Shown here: positions 17,819-28,276 of the stretch, piece by piece
Layout: each line of letters starts with the position of its first letter
How positions within the stretch are numbered: the stretch's first letter is position 1
NCBI RefSeq assembly: GCF_946482605.1
Contig: NZ_CAMLSE010000030.1
Coordinates: 31,924-95,923, forward strand
Length of the DNA stretch: 64,000 nucleotides
Source: an uncultured Dyadobacter sp.
GTDB taxonomy: Bacteria; Bacteroidota; Bacteroidia; Cytophagales; Spirosomataceae
Reading direction: 5' to 3'
Position numbers and translations under genes: made by a program
The notes under the pieces: model-generated
The model's input: the letters and a program-made list of their open reading frames with translations, nothing else
What the model was told of the DNA's origin: nothing
Database searches by the model: none

Positions 17819-20800
17819 CTATACTACCAAGATCAAATTCGCTCTCTTGCTGATCATGTGTCAGCTTGGGTTGGCCGGCAAGGCGCAGATGCTGGCCTAT
17901 ACACAAAACAGGCCTGCTCAACAGGCAGAAGGCTCTATAAAAGAGCAGGCCCCAACACGGCTTAAAGATATGTTAAACCAGTTAAGCCGTCAGTACAAGG
18001 TCAGTATTCTCTTTGAAGAGTCAGTCGTACAAGACATAGTCCTTGAATCAGAGGCAGCAGAACGATCGAGCAGGAAGCTTGAAAAGCAGCTTGATTATGT
18101 CTTGAAACCTCACGGGTTGCATTATAAAAAGATTGGCCAATCCCAGTATGTGGTATTTGCAGTTAAGTCGAGGCAGTCCCAGTCAGGGATAAAATCACAG
18201 CTTCCCACAGAAGTCACCGTTTTGGCACCCATCAATAGCGAAAATTCATTACAGGCTCCCAACGCTAATTCAATACCGGCCTCATCCCCTACCGCCTCTA
18301 CGGAAAGGAAAATCGCAGATCTTTTGGTTTCGGGTCAGGTCCTAGATGAAAAAGATGAAGGGCTTCCCGGGGTGAGCGTGGTAGTCAAAGGTACGCAGCG
18401 CGGAACTTCCACAGATGACAAAGGGAAATACAGTCTCAACGTTCCCGACGAGAAAGCGATACTAGTTTTCTCTTTTCTTGGATATGTGACCAGCGAAGTT
18501 CCGGTAGGAGCACAAACCCAGCTTAATGTAAAGCTCAAAGCAGATACAAAGGCGCTTGAAGAAGTTGTGGTGGTTGGCTACGGTACCCAAAAAAAGGTAA
18601 ACCTTACCGGTGCAGTGGCCACCATTGACATGGGCAAAGTAGCTGAAAGCCGGCCGATCACTTCCCTTTCAAGCAGCCTGGCTGGACTAGCCCCTGGTCT
18701 GTCTGTCAACCAGGGGAATGCCCGACCAGGCGGTGATGGTGCTACATTACTTATCCGCGGGTCGGGAACCCTCAACAATGCCAGTCCACTGGTAATTGTC
18801 GACGGGGTCGAGTCAAACATGAACAATCTAAATCCGCAGGATGTTGAAACGATCTCTATTCTGAAAGACGCTGCCTCGGCGGCCATTTATGGATCCAGGG
18901 CAGCCAACGGGGTCATTTTGATTACAACCAAAAAAGGAAGGGAAGGCACCATGAAGATCAACTACAACGGGTACATGGCCGCTCAAAAAGCGACGCGCCT
19001 GGTAGAAACTGTTAGCGATTACGTGACACACATGGAGCTCTACAATGAATCACTTCAGAATACAACCCCTGGAGTATCGCCGATCTTCCCTCAGTCCTCG
19101 ATAGACATGTGGAGGAACGATGCGGGCAAAAACCCGTTAATGTATCCCAATACCGACTGGCGTGACCTTTTCGGCAAAAATGTAATTTCTCAAAATCATA
19201 ATATCTCAATGACTGGCGGCACTGAAAAGGTGAATTTCTTTAGTTCATTCGGATACCTGAACAACCCCGGAATTCTGGAGAATACGGGTTTTCGGCGTTA
19301 CTCCGGCCGGGTAAATCTGGAAGCGAAGGTTAAGCCGTATCTGACGCTGGGCCTGCTTGCCAGCGGCACCAACTCTAATACAGATATCGGCACCGACGCT
19401 CTGGATAACAACAGTGCATTTCGCTGGATAGCCTCTACTTCACCCGCTATGATTTATCGTTCTGCTGACGGCCGCTATGGTGCTTCCAATAGCCCTGATG
19501 GCAGCGGAGTTACCAACAATGCCCTGGCCACCGTCAATTCACGAAAAGGGGATATCATTCAAAACCGCCTTGCAACGCGTTTCTTCGGTATTCTCAATCC
19601 CTTGAAGGGACTTACATTGGAAGGGTCATTCAACTATGAGCAAACGGGCTACCAAAAGGAGCAGCAGCCCGTATTTCTGGACCGGTGGAGTTTCAGGACA
19701 AACTCTATTGTGGTTGCAGGTACTGGCCGGACGTATGTGTTAAACAGAACGGAGACGACACAGCGCAAATATATGGACGGGATTATCCGCTATCAGAACA
19801 ACTTTGCCAGCGGCCTGAACCTGCACGTCATGGCAGGGGCAAGTCAGGAGTACTACAAATCGTCGTGGTTTGAAGCCCAGAAATTCGACCTTACCGACCC
19901 TTCACTCAGCGTTTTGAACGCGGCGACGATCGATGCGGATGCGACGGGTAACGCCAGCGACTGGGCAATGAACTCCTATTTCGGACGGTTGAACCTGAAC
20001 TGGAAAGAGAAGTATCTGCTAGAAGGAAACCTTCGGTATGATGGTTCTTCGAGGTTTAAGGCGGGGGATACACGGTGGGGCTTGTTCCCTTCCGTTTCTG
20101 CGGGATGGCGTGTATCAGAAGAAGGTTTTATGAAAAATATCAGCTGGCTTGATAACCTCAAACTAAGGGCTTCCTATGGAGCGCTGGGCAACAACAGCAT
20201 CGGTAATTATGATTATCAGGCATTGTATGGATCTTCGAACTACATTCTGAATGGTACGTTACAAACCGGTTTTGCCCAGACAGCGATTGCCAATTCAATT
20301 ATTACTTGGGAGAGCACTTATGTCTCTAACCTCGGGATTGATTTTGGCGTGCTTCGCAACCGGCTCAGCGGCTCATTGGAATTGTTTGATAAGGACACCC
20401 GTAATATTTTAATCAATTTGCCCGCACCTAATGTACGGGGGACTGCTTCATTACCTCAACAAAATGCGGCGCGCGTTCGGAACAAAGGAGTGGAAATGTC
20501 ACTGAACTGGAATAGCCAGGCAGGAGATTTTAAATATCAGATTGGTGGAAATATCGCGTTTGTAACCAATAAAGTAACCAAGTTCAAAGGCAACGAGCGT
20601 ACGATCGATGGAGAAAATGTATTGCAGGAAGGTCTTCCTGCGAACGCACTCTTCGTGCTGGCTACGGACCGGATTCTACAGACAGAGGAAGATATGGCGC
20701 TGGTCAAACAGATGATTGACAATGCGCCCGTCAGCCCAACCACAGGAAATAAACAAAATCCGTTTGCTGCTTTTGGTACGCCACAACTGGGTGACTTGCT

Positions 20801-21359
20801 TTACAAGGATTTAAATGGAGATGGTATCGTCAACAATGACGACAAGTATGTGGTTGGACATGGCTCATCACCAAGGCTTACTTATGGAATTAACCTGGGA
20901 GTTCAATGGAAGGGGTTTGATTTTGCATGTCTTCTTCAGGGTAGAAGCGGTGTGAAAGATTACTGGCTCGACGACTGGCGTACGCCAACACCGGCTAATC
21001 TATATCTGATCAACAAAGAAGTAGCTGATGGGCGCTGGGTTCCAGGGCGTACGGATGCCAGTTATCCACGCCTTTTGACATCTACCGCAATGGTCAACAA
21101 AGCGATCAGTGACTTTTGGGTTGTCGATAAGTCATACATGCGGGTCAAAAATATCCAGTTGGGCTATCGTCTTCCAAAAACCATTACCAAGAAGATGGCC
21201 ATTGAATCTATCCGGATCTACGGCAGTCTTGAGAACATGCTAACCTTTACCAAATATACCGGCTTCGATCCTGAAATACGCGGTGGTAACTCTGGTATCG
21301 ATAGTTTCAACTATCCGACCATGAAACAATCCACCATTGGCCTAAGCATTGATTTCTAA
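17811..21359 (+). CDS. SusC/RagA TonB-dependent receptor with STN signalling domain
   Basis: An 1182-residue outer-membrane transporter. After the signal peptide an STN (secretin/TonB N-terminal) domain occupies about residues 50-125 (LKDMLNQLSRQYKVSILFEE). Then comes a carboxypeptidase-regulatory-like domain (VSGQVLDEKDEGLPGVSVVV), a TonB-box-like segment (EEVVVVGYGTQKK), the plug (PLVIVDGVESNMNNLNPQDV, then AIYGSRAANGVILITTKKGR) and the 22-strand barrel ending STIGLSIDF. The STN domain marks a transducer that talks to the FecR just upstream. Its ATG overlaps the FecR stop. It imports glycan fragments captured by SusD. Confidence 0.96.
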   Translation: MNNYTTKIKFALLLIMCQLGLAGKAQMLAYTQNRPAQQAEGSIKEQAPTRLKDMLNQLSRQYKVSILFEESVVQDIVLESEAAERSSRKLEKQLDYVLKPHGLHYKKIGQSQYVVFAVKSRQSQSGIKSQLPTEVTVLAPINSENSLQAPNANSIPASSPTASTERKIADLLVSGQVLDEKDEGLPGVSVVVKGTQRGTSTDDKGKYSLNVPDEKAILVFSFLGYVTSEVPVGAQTQLNVKLKADTKALEEVVVVGYGTQKKVNLTGAVATIDMGKVAESRPITSLSSSLAGLAPGLSVNQGNARPGGDGATLLIRGSGTLNNASPLVIVDGVESNMNNLNPQDVETISILKDAASAAIYGSRAANGVILITTKKGREGTMKINYNGYMAAQKATRLVETVSDYVTHMELYNESLQNTTPGVSPIFPQSSIDMWRNDAGKNPLMYPNTDWRDLFGKNVISQNHNISMTGGTEKVNFFSSFGYLNNPGILENTGFRRYSGRVNLEAKVKPYLTLGLLASGTNSNTDIGTDALDNNSAFRWIASTSPAMIYRSADGRYGASNSPDGSGVTNNALATVNSRKGDIIQNRLATRFFGILNPLKGLTLEGSFNYEQTGYQKEQQPVFLDRWSFRTNSIVVAGTGRTYVLNRTETTQRKYMDGIIRYQNNFASGLNLHVMAGASQEYYKSSWFEAQKFDLTDPSLSVLNAATIDADATGNASDWAMNSYFGRLNLNWKEKYLLEGNLRYDGSSRFKAGDTRWGLFPSVSAGWRVSEEGFMKNISWLDNLKLRASYGALGNNSIGNYDYQALYGSSNYILNGTLQTGFAQTAIANSIITWESTYVSNLGIDFGVLRNRLSGSLELFDKDTRNILINLPAPNVRGTASLPQQNAARVRNKGVEMSLNWNSQAGDFKYQIGGNIAFVTNKVTKFKGNERTIDGENVLQEGLPANALFVLATDRILQTEEDMALVKQMIDNAPVSPTTGNKQNPFAAFGTPQLGDLLYKDLNGDGIVNNDDKYVVGHGSSPRLTYGINLGVQWKGFDFACLLQGRSGVKDYWLDDWRTPTPANLYLINKEVADGRWVPGRTDASYPRLLTSTAMVNKAISDFWVVDKSYMRVKNIQLGYRLPKTITKKMAIESIRIYGSLENMLTFTKYTGFDPEIRGGNSGIDSFNYPTMKQSTIGLSIDF

Positions 21360-21371
21360 ACACGAACAGAG

Positions 21372-23078
21372 ATGAAAAATTATATCAGAATTATACTGTT
21401 GACCTTTGTAGCCGCCGCAATGCAAGGCTGTATCGACCTGGATACTACGCCTTATGACCGGATCAGTTCCGAAACTTTTTGGCAAACGCCGGAGCATGCC
21501 AAACAGGCTATTATGGGTGTATATGGCGGAATGAGACGCGATGAGGCGTTTGGCAAGAAATATATGCACGACAACATGGGCAGTTTGGCCTTTGGATGGC
21601 AGGAAAATGGCTATTTGAGCTTTATGATCGGAAATGCCACGGAGCAAACTACTTACATCAGCAACTACTGGCGGCATATGTATGATGAGATTCAGCGGGC
21701 CAACCAGGTAATCCGCAGGGCTGCGGATATGCCAATAGACGATAATATCAAAAAACCGGTGGTGGCCGAGGCTAAATTTCTGAGGGCTCTGCATTATGCC
21801 GAGCTGGTCAGTTACTTCGGAGGCGTACCTTTGTATGACGAATCCGTGGATTTGAATGTCGACTTTAATAATCTGAAAAAGCCCCGAGCAACAGCCGGTG
21901 AAGTACGCGCCTTCATTATCAAAGACCTGACAGAAGCAATTCAGGATCTGCCCTTAGCCTGGCCTGCTGCTGACTATGGCCGTGCGACGAAAGGCGCTGC
22001 TTATTCGCTGCGTGGCAAGGTGTATCTGTATGCCAAAGACTGGAAAAATGCGATTGCCGATTTCGAGGAAGTGGTTTACAACAAATCGGGTGATTATGGC
22101 TACGCGCTTTACCCCAAATATGCAGACTTATTTAAACTGACGGGTCACAAAAGCAGTGAAATGATTTTTGCGGTCCAGACACTCGCTGGTGTTGGTCTTG
22201 AATATGGGCTGCCCTTCGCTTACAACATCGGATTCAGAGGTTCTTTTGGTGGAGGTAATTTTGGTATGCCGGCCACTGAATTTGCCGACAGCTACGAAAA
22301 CAAAGATGGCTCGCCCTTTAAGTGGGATACTTATATACCCGGTTTTACCACTGATAATACTATAAAGAGGAAAACATTCTGGGCTACGCACACCAATGGT
22401 AAGCTGACATCCGTGCCTGATACGGCTCTGTTAGGTAAGATTTACAGAAACCGTGACCCCCGTATGAATGCATCTTTGATTGTGCCTTACTCTTACCATG
22501 TAGGCTTTGTGGCCAATCAGGTCCGGACTTTGCAGTTTGTGGTCGCCGCCGGAGTAAGCGAGAACTTCGGGCAATGCCGTAACAACTCGGGATGGTTCAC
22601 CTATTTGTGGCGCAAATTTGTTCCGGAAGGCAATGAAAACGGGGCCATGGCCGTACGGGAACACACCCCGTTCAACTTTCCCCTGATTCGTTATGCGGAT
22701 GTGCTGCTCATGCTGGCGGAAGCCTATAATGAGGATGGGCAACTCGACAAAGCGATTACCGAGCTCAATAAAGTGCGAGCCCGTGCAGGCATGCCGGGAC
22801 TTAATAGTGGTGTAGCGGGTTTACAGGTTACAAACAAAACGCAGATGTTTGACCGCATTGTGCATGAGCGCAAAGTAGAACTCGCAGGAGAAGGGCATCA
22901 GTTCAGCGACCTGAGACGATGGGGAATTGCCAAAGCACAGCTCGACGGGGCCGTGATCCGAAACCTTTTTGGAGAGACGCATTTTGTCCGAAAATTTACA
23001 GACCGCGATTACTTATGGCCAATTCCACGCACCGATATCGAAATGAATGCTGAATTAAAGCAGAACGAGGGTTGGTAG
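21372..23078 (+). CDS. SusD/RagB glycan-binding lipoprotein
   Basis: A 568-residue outer-membrane lipoprotein with signal MKNYIRIILLTFVAAAMQGC (lipobox AMQGC). TPYDRISSETFWQTPEHAKQ and the tetratricopeptide-like helices (EAKFLRALHYAELVSYFGGV) are typical of SusD. The C-terminal part has VLLMLAEAYNEDGQLDKAIT then LNKVRARAGMPGL and ERKVELAGEGHQFSDLRRWG. It starts 12 bases after SusC and forms the lid of that transporter. The sugar specificity is not readable. Confidence 0.95.
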   Translation: MKNYIRIILLTFVAAAMQGCIDLDTTPYDRISSETFWQTPEHAKQAIMGVYGGMRRDEAFGKKYMHDNMGSLAFGWQENGYLSFMIGNATEQTTYISNYWRHMYDEIQRANQVIRRAADMPIDDNIKKPVVAEAKFLRALHYAELVSYFGGVPLYDESVDLNVDFNNLKKPRATAGEVRAFIIKDLTEAIQDLPLAWPAADYGRATKGAAYSLRGKVYLYAKDWKNAIADFEEVVYNKSGDYGYALYPKYADLFKLTGHKSSEMIFAVQTLAGVGLEYGLPFAYNIGFRGSFGGGNFGMPATEFADSYENKDGSPFKWDTYIPGFTTDNTIKRKTFWATHTNGKLTSVPDTALLGKIYRNRDPRMNASLIVPYSYHVGFVANQVRTLQFVVAAGVSENFGQCRNNSGWFTYLWRKFVPEGNENGAMAVREHTPFNFPLIRYADVLLMLAEAYNEDGQLDKAITELNKVRARAGMPGLNSGVAGLQVTNKTQMFDRIVHERKVELAGEGHQFSDLRRWGIAKAQLDGAVIRNLFGETHFVRKFTDRDYLWPIPRTDIEMNAELKQNEGW

Positions 23079-23290
23079 CGGGTTTGTGGCAGGGCCTACA
23101 GAATTGGGCTAACAAATAACCCCTGAAAGCCCTGTCACTTGCGATGGTATGCGTCAGATTGAAGCAATTCTAGACTTGACGTATATATAAGTGAGTTAGT
23201 TTATTTCTGAAAATACTCTATATCTCAAGTGCATCTTAACTTCATAGTTGACCACTATGAGATGCTACGCTCATTTCTTAAAAATTCCAG

Positions 23291-25516
23291 ATGAATCGAT
23301 ATGCTGTCACCCGTGCATCACAGCGGACAATTCTTCCTCGGCGTTTTTGCCGGGGGCTGTTGATACTTTGTTTGGCGATACCCGGCACAGGGTTGGCTCA
23401 AAAGGAATACCATGTGCTGCAAAACTGGTTTCTGCTACGTTCAGATGATAACGCTCTTTTTCGTCATTTGACCAAGCAGGCCACGGAACACCTAGAAAAG
23501 CGGACAAAAACCGTCGAGAAAATTCAAGCTCTCAGGGAATGGAAACTTCGGCAGCAATGGATACGTAAGACGCTACTGAACTCGATTGGTCCGTTTCCGG
23601 AAAAAAGTCCTTTGAATGCCAGAACGGTGAAGATTCTAAAAAAACAGGGATACAGGGTAGAGCATATCGTGTTTGAGTCGCAACCTGGTTTTTTTGTTAC
23701 TTCCACCTTGTTTGTCCCAGACCATTTGAAAGGAAAGGCCCCCGGCGTCGTGTATTGCAGCGGCCATTCGCCCACCGGATACAAAGCACGTCCCTATCAG
23801 CAGGTTTTGTTGAATCTGGTAAAGAAAGGTTTTGTTGTGCTGGCCTTTGACCCGGTTGGACAAGGCGAACGTTTGGAATACCTGGACCTTAAAACAGGAA
23901 AGTCAGCGGTAGGCCCGCCTACCCGGCAACATGATATGCCGGGTCCGCAAACCTTCATAACAGGCAGCAGCCAGGCACGGTATATGATGTGGGACGGAAT
24001 CCGGGCGGTTGATCTTCTGTTGAGCCAGCCAGAGGTTGACCCGGCCCGTATTGGCATGACTGGGCGTTCGGGAGGCGGGACGCAGACTGCATTTATCGGT
24101 GCGCTCGATGACCGCATTCTGGCCACGGCCCCGGAGTGCTACATTACTAACTTTACCCGGTTGTTGCAGTCGCTTGGCCCGCCGGATGCCGAACAGAATT
24201 TACCTGATATCATTGGTAAGGAGTTCGATGAACCTGATCTGCTGATTGCCCGTGCACCGAAGCCGACGCTAATGATTACTACGCTCAACGATTACTTTAA
24301 TCATCAGGGATCGCTCGATACGCACCTGGAAGTATCACGGATTTTTAAGTCATACGGTAAATCCGAAAATTTCGGTATCGCACAGGATCTTGCAGGCCAC
24401 GCATCCACACTCAGGAACCGCGAAGCGATGTATGCGTTTTTCCAAAAAGCGCTTGTAAATCCCGGAAGTTCAAAGGAAGATTCGGTTGACTATCTGACAG
24501 CGGAAGAGATCCAGGTAACACCGACCGGGCAGCTTTTGACTTCTCAGCATACTGAAACCGTTTTTAGCCTCAATGCCCGGCATGCCGGGCATTTGATGGC
24601 CAGCATTGAGCTTTCCCGGAAAAGTCCGAAGACGCATCTGCCGAAAGTTGTCTTGCAGGCTCAGAAACTATCTGGTTATCAGCTACCAAACGAAACGGAT
24701 AAGCCTGTGTATGCCGGTGTCATGCCAAAACAGGGATTTCAGATCGAAAAATATTTTATAAAAGGCGAAGGAGATTATGTGATTCCCTACCTGCTTTTTG
24801 TGCCTGGCAAACCCAACGGAAAAGCTGTTATGTATTTATCACCCAAGGGTAAGGCAAACGTTGCTGATAGTGAAGAAGTAAAGCTGCTGGTCAGCGGAGG
24901 ATGCCACGTATTGATCCCCGACCTGATCGGTACGGGTGAAACCGGCCCGGGGCAATGGGCGGGAGGTAATTATTTCCAGCATTTCAAAATGGAGGGTCTG
25001 GCAATTGACATGTTCTACGGCTCGGTTTTGATTGGCCGCAGCGTGGTGGGGACCCGGGCGGCCGATGTGGTAAAACTCGCGCATTTGCTAAAAAACAGGG
25101 GAGCTACCCAAATCGGTGCGATGGCTATCCGTGAGCTTTCCCCTGTTCTGCTACATGCAGCTGCTTTCGAACCAGCCATCAGTCGCGTGGCGCTTTTTGA
25201 TCCTTATGTGTCGTATTACTCGTTGGTGACCCAACAATACTATAATCTGGATTTTATCGAGGGGGCTGTACCCTCCGCCCTGACCACCTACGACCTGCCC
25301 GATCTGGCAGCCAGTCTGGCCCCCCGCAAAGTCATGATGGCCAATGTGACGGACGGAAAAGGGAGTGACGAGCCCAGGCAGGCTATTGAAAAAGAGCTCA
25401 GGTTTGTGAAATTGACTTATCAGTCAGCGGGTGCTGAGAGCTCATGGCAAGTTGCAGCAACTGAACCCAAACACGCACTTATAAAGGATTTTTTTGCTGA
25501 CTGGATTGCGCACTAA
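23291..25516 (+). CDS. Acetylxylan-esterase-like alpha/beta hydrolase, double domain
   Basis: A 741-residue exported hydrolase. After a signal sequence (CRGLLILCLAIPGTGLAQ), the first half is a complete alpha/beta hydrolase of the acetylxylan/cephalosporin-C-deacetylase style: GFVVLAFDPVGQGERLEYLD, nucleophile GMTGRSGGGTQTAFIG near residue 259, acid near MITTLNDYFNHQGS, histidine in DLAGHASTLRNRE. The second half repeats the fold (GGCHVLIPDLIGTGETGPGQ), but at the nucleophile elbow reads IGAMAIRELSPVLL, with no G-x-S-x-G, so it is probably inactive. Likely de-acetylates the imported or surface glycan. A 212-base gap separates it from SusD, so it may have its own promoter. Confidence 0.85.
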   Translation: MNRYAVTRASQRTILPRRFCRGLLILCLAIPGTGLAQKEYHVLQNWFLLRSDDNALFRHLTKQATEHLEKRTKTVEKIQALREWKLRQQWIRKTLLNSIGPFPEKSPLNARTVKILKKQGYRVEHIVFESQPGFFVTSTLFVPDHLKGKAPGVVYCSGHSPTGYKARPYQQVLLNLVKKGFVVLAFDPVGQGERLEYLDLKTGKSAVGPPTRQHDMPGPQTFITGSSQARYMMWDGIRAVDLLLSQPEVDPARIGMTGRSGGGTQTAFIGALDDRILATAPECYITNFTRLLQSLGPPDAEQNLPDIIGKEFDEPDLLIARAPKPTLMITTLNDYFNHQGSLDTHLEVSRIFKSYGKSENFGIAQDLAGHASTLRNREAMYAFFQKALVNPGSSKEDSVDYLTAEEIQVTPTGQLLTSQHTETVFSLNARHAGHLMASIELSRKSPKTHLPKVVLQAQKLSGYQLPNETDKPVYAGVMPKQGFQIEKYFIKGEGDYVIPYLLFVPGKPNGKAVMYLSPKGKANVADSEEVKLLVSGGCHVLIPDLIGTGETGPGQWAGGNYFQHFKMEGLAIDMFYGSVLIGRSVVGTRAADVVKLAHLLKNRGATQIGAMAIRELSPVLLHAAAFEPAISRVALFDPYVSYYSLVTQQYYNLDFIEGAVPSALTTYDLPDLAASLAPRKVMMANVTDGKGSDEPRQAIEKELRFVKLTYQSAGAESSWQVAATEPKHALIKDFFADWIAH

Positions 25517-25652
25517 TATTTACATCCGGCCCTCTTCTCTATTATAGAAAACAAAGGATTTTTTTATGCTAGTAACGGTGTCGAAGGTCATCCGAACAGG
25601 CTCTTTTTGCCGCTATTGCTCTGATCGAATTTACTTTAAACCTACTTTAATC

Positions 25653-28148
25653 ATGAAAATCTTTACACGACAATTACTCGGAGGAATCTTCCTGTTCCTG
25701 GCACTTAAAATTCCCGGACGGGCTCAAAGCTTTACTCCGTCTCAGGAAGTACTCAGCCAGGCCCTTAGTTACAGGCTTGTGCAGTGGAAACCCGATTCGC
25801 TGGTTGGCAACGAATACATTGCCTATAATGCCTTTGTTTCTGCGAGGGCAATGAATTACCTGGCGTTGACCGCCTATCACAATCCGACAAACACCCTTGT
25901 GATCAACCGGCTGCTGCAACACATTCGCAAAGTTATTGCCGGAGGAAACGAACCCACGTGTCGGGGAACAATAGCTGGCTGGGCTGATAATGCACTCGCG
26001 CAAAGCCTCACGCTGGCAAAATTTACGCCTGATGTGTGGGACGAGCTGTCCGCCACAGAAAAGACCCGATGCGATTGGCTTATGAAAGCACTCACCGTGG
26101 CTGGCAACTATAATCAAAATTACCAGAATGCTCCTGTGCGCTGCATGCTCGGTACTTTTCCCTATGGTGGAAAACGCAATGCCCCAAATATACAGGAAGG
26201 ATATGTCGGTATCATGATTGCAGCACATAAGTATTTCGGTGGCACAGCCAATGTGAATGCAATCCTGGCCGGTTTCGACTACGACACTTATCTGGCTGCC
26301 TTTGCGAGCCTTGGCTATACCAACATCATCTTTGGCTGGACCTTCGCTTACGGTGACACACCGACGGGCCGGGCGCAAATGGAACACTTAATGGAGCAGG
26401 GAGATACTCCAGTGGGCGGAGGAACAATTACGAGTGTGCGTATCCCCTTTACTTTTGGAGATTACAGTTCCCCCGCCGTCGAGGTGCCTTATGATCCCCT
26501 GCTGGTATATCAGGCACTGGCTGATCGAATGTACCGGCACGAGGCAACAAATCGATCCAGTAGTAATCAAGCCTATATCTTAAATAATCGGACGACACCG
26601 ATGCAGGGGTTGATGGGGATGTGCGCAGAGTTTCAGTTCACTGATGGAGGGGGCGAACGTAGCTCGGCGCGCTATGCTTACGATGGCTGGTCCAATAGTA
26701 TCATGACCTACGCCACACTGCGCTCACTGGGTCTTTGGGGTACTACTGCCGTGCACAAGGAGATAGACAGGCGATTAAAAGTCGGATCCATCGACCTGTT
26801 GTACAAGTACAAGGCAGGCTATTATGGCCGCTCCAATGGGAACTTTTACACGTATACCGAAACCAGCGGAACCGAACTGGGATATATTTTTCTGAAAGAT
26901 ATATGGACCAATTTCTTGTGGGAACGCGCTGAGCCGTCTGTATTCGAATTGGTGGTTCCAAACGTCCGTGAATCGTTTGACGCAGTGACTTTGAGCAGCA
27001 GCTACGCTAACGGACAGTTTACGGGGGAGAATGGGCTCGTATGGCATTTTACGCAAGCCCGTCGCCAGGGCAGCGAACGTGTCAAGCCCAGTGACGCAAA
27101 CGTGATGGCCCTGGCGCCAAATACGACTTCCCCGGGAAACATCCGGACCAGTCTTACCAGGCCACTCAAATCACTGCGCTTCAAAGTCAGGGCCAGGACT
27201 ACGTCCGGCGCTCCGGGACTTACTGTGCGGATCAACGGGACAGCAATCCGCACCTACTCGAATTTTGCACAAACGGAAGTAGAAGTTTTGACATTAACGG
27301 GCCTTAGTGCACTAACAGGGAATGTAATCATGATTGAAAACACGGGCACGGCTGAGCTGTTATTGGATGATTTGGAACTGGAAGAAGCAAGCGTGTATGT
27401 ATTGTTAAAGAACGGAAACACTGGTTCAACGACTACGTCCCAGATCAAGCCACGCTTCCAATTGAATAATATCACCGCATCCGCCATTCCATATAGCCAG
27501 CTTATGTTCCGTTACTGGTTTACAAGCGAAAATCCTGCCACCCTGGAAACCTTTGTCGATCTGGCCAGTATGGGGGCCGATCAGGTCAACATGGTATACA
27601 CATCGCTGGCAGGCAGTCCGCGTCAGGGCGCGGACGGATATATGGAATATTCATTTAAAACGACTGCCGGAGACCTTCCGACCAACGGTAATTCCGGATC
27701 CCTGAATACGCGTATCCGCAAAGTAAATCAAACAAATTTTGATGAGGCCGACGATTACTCTTATGTGAGCAGCGCAAACTTTGTTCAGACCAACAAAGTT
27801 ACCCTTTACCGCCAGGTTCCCGGCGGCCAGCCACAGCTTATCTGGGGTAAGGAGCCTGCGTTGATAGGAAGTTTACGGGTAGGTACCTTGCAAGATGAAT
27901 ACCAGCAGCCGCACACCGAAGACGTCGCTTTATATCCTAATCCTGCCGATCAGGAAGTATTTGTGAAAGGTATCAGTTCCGGCGGGCTATTTGATGTGAC
28001 GATTTCTGCGATCAACGGTCAGGTACTCCATCGTGGGTGTACGGATGGTAAAACGCCCATTCAAATTGGGAATCTTGCCAGCGGTATCTACATCATGCGT
28101 CTTCAGTACGAGGGGCTGGTAATGGATATGAAACTTGTCAAAAAGTGA
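25653..28148 (+). CDS. T9SS-secreted CBM3 protein with unrecognised helical domain (copy 1)
   Basis: An 831-residue secreted protein. The signal is MKIFTRQLLGGIFLFLALKI. Residues about 25-435 form a helix-rich domain I do not recognise, with signatures NAPNIQEGYVGIMIAAHKYF and EFQFTDGGGERSSARYAYDG; an alpha/alpha-toroid lyase or hydrolase is a guess. Residues 435-570 look like a beta-sandwich. Residues 579-735 are a family 3 carbohydrate-binding module (ITASAIPYSQLMFRYWFTSE, then WGKEP at the end). The last 75 residues (VALYPNPADQEVFVKGI to MKLVKK) are a T9SS sorting domain, so it should be exported to the cell surface. A longer paralogue follows. The start is placed at the signal peptide rather than at the frame opening at 25566. 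Confidence 0.85.
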   Translation: MKIFTRQLLGGIFLFLALKIPGRAQSFTPSQEVLSQALSYRLVQWKPDSLVGNEYIAYNAFVSARAMNYLALTAYHNPTNTLVINRLLQHIRKVIAGGNEPTCRGTIAGWADNALAQSLTLAKFTPDVWDELSATEKTRCDWLMKALTVAGNYNQNYQNAPVRCMLGTFPYGGKRNAPNIQEGYVGIMIAAHKYFGGTANVNAILAGFDYDTYLAAFASLGYTNIIFGWTFAYGDTPTGRAQMEHLMEQGDTPVGGGTITSVRIPFTFGDYSSPAVEVPYDPLLVYQALADRMYRHEATNRSSSNQAYILNNRTTPMQGLMGMCAEFQFTDGGGERSSARYAYDGWSNSIMTYATLRSLGLWGTTAVHKEIDRRLKVGSIDLLYKYKAGYYGRSNGNFYTYTETSGTELGYIFLKDIWTNFLWERAEPSVFELVVPNVRESFDAVTLSSSYANGQFTGENGLVWHFTQARRQGSERVKPSDANVMALAPNTTSPGNIRTSLTRPLKSLRFKVRARTTSGAPGLTVRINGTAIRTYSNFAQTEVEVLTLTGLSALTGNVIMIENTGTAELLLDDLELEEASVYVLLKNGNTGSTTTSQIKPRFQLNNITASAIPYSQLMFRYWFTSENPATLETFVDLASMGADQVNMVYTSLAGSPRQGADGYMEYSFKTTAGDLPTNGNSGSLNTRIRKVNQTNFDEADDYSYVSSANFVQTNKVTLYRQVPGGQPQLIWGKEPALIGSLRVGTLQDEYQQPHTEDVALYPNPADQEVFVKGISSGGLFDVTISAINGQVLHRGCTDGKTPIQIGNLASGIYIMRLQYEGLVMDMKLVKK

Positions 28149-28276
28149 TTTGTGACTGCCCCTGATATGACCTACGGTTGGAGTAATATCTCTTGCGGGT
28201 TGGAAAAATTCCCGGCAATCAATGTCAAACACAACCTTATACTAAGGATAAACCTGCTTTTCAAACCAGTTTAACT

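Noticed and set aside
25674..26387. 237-codon minus-strand frame within the first CBM3 protein
   Set aside because: Antisense of a well-supported secreted protein; the composition is unlike protein and there are no motifs.
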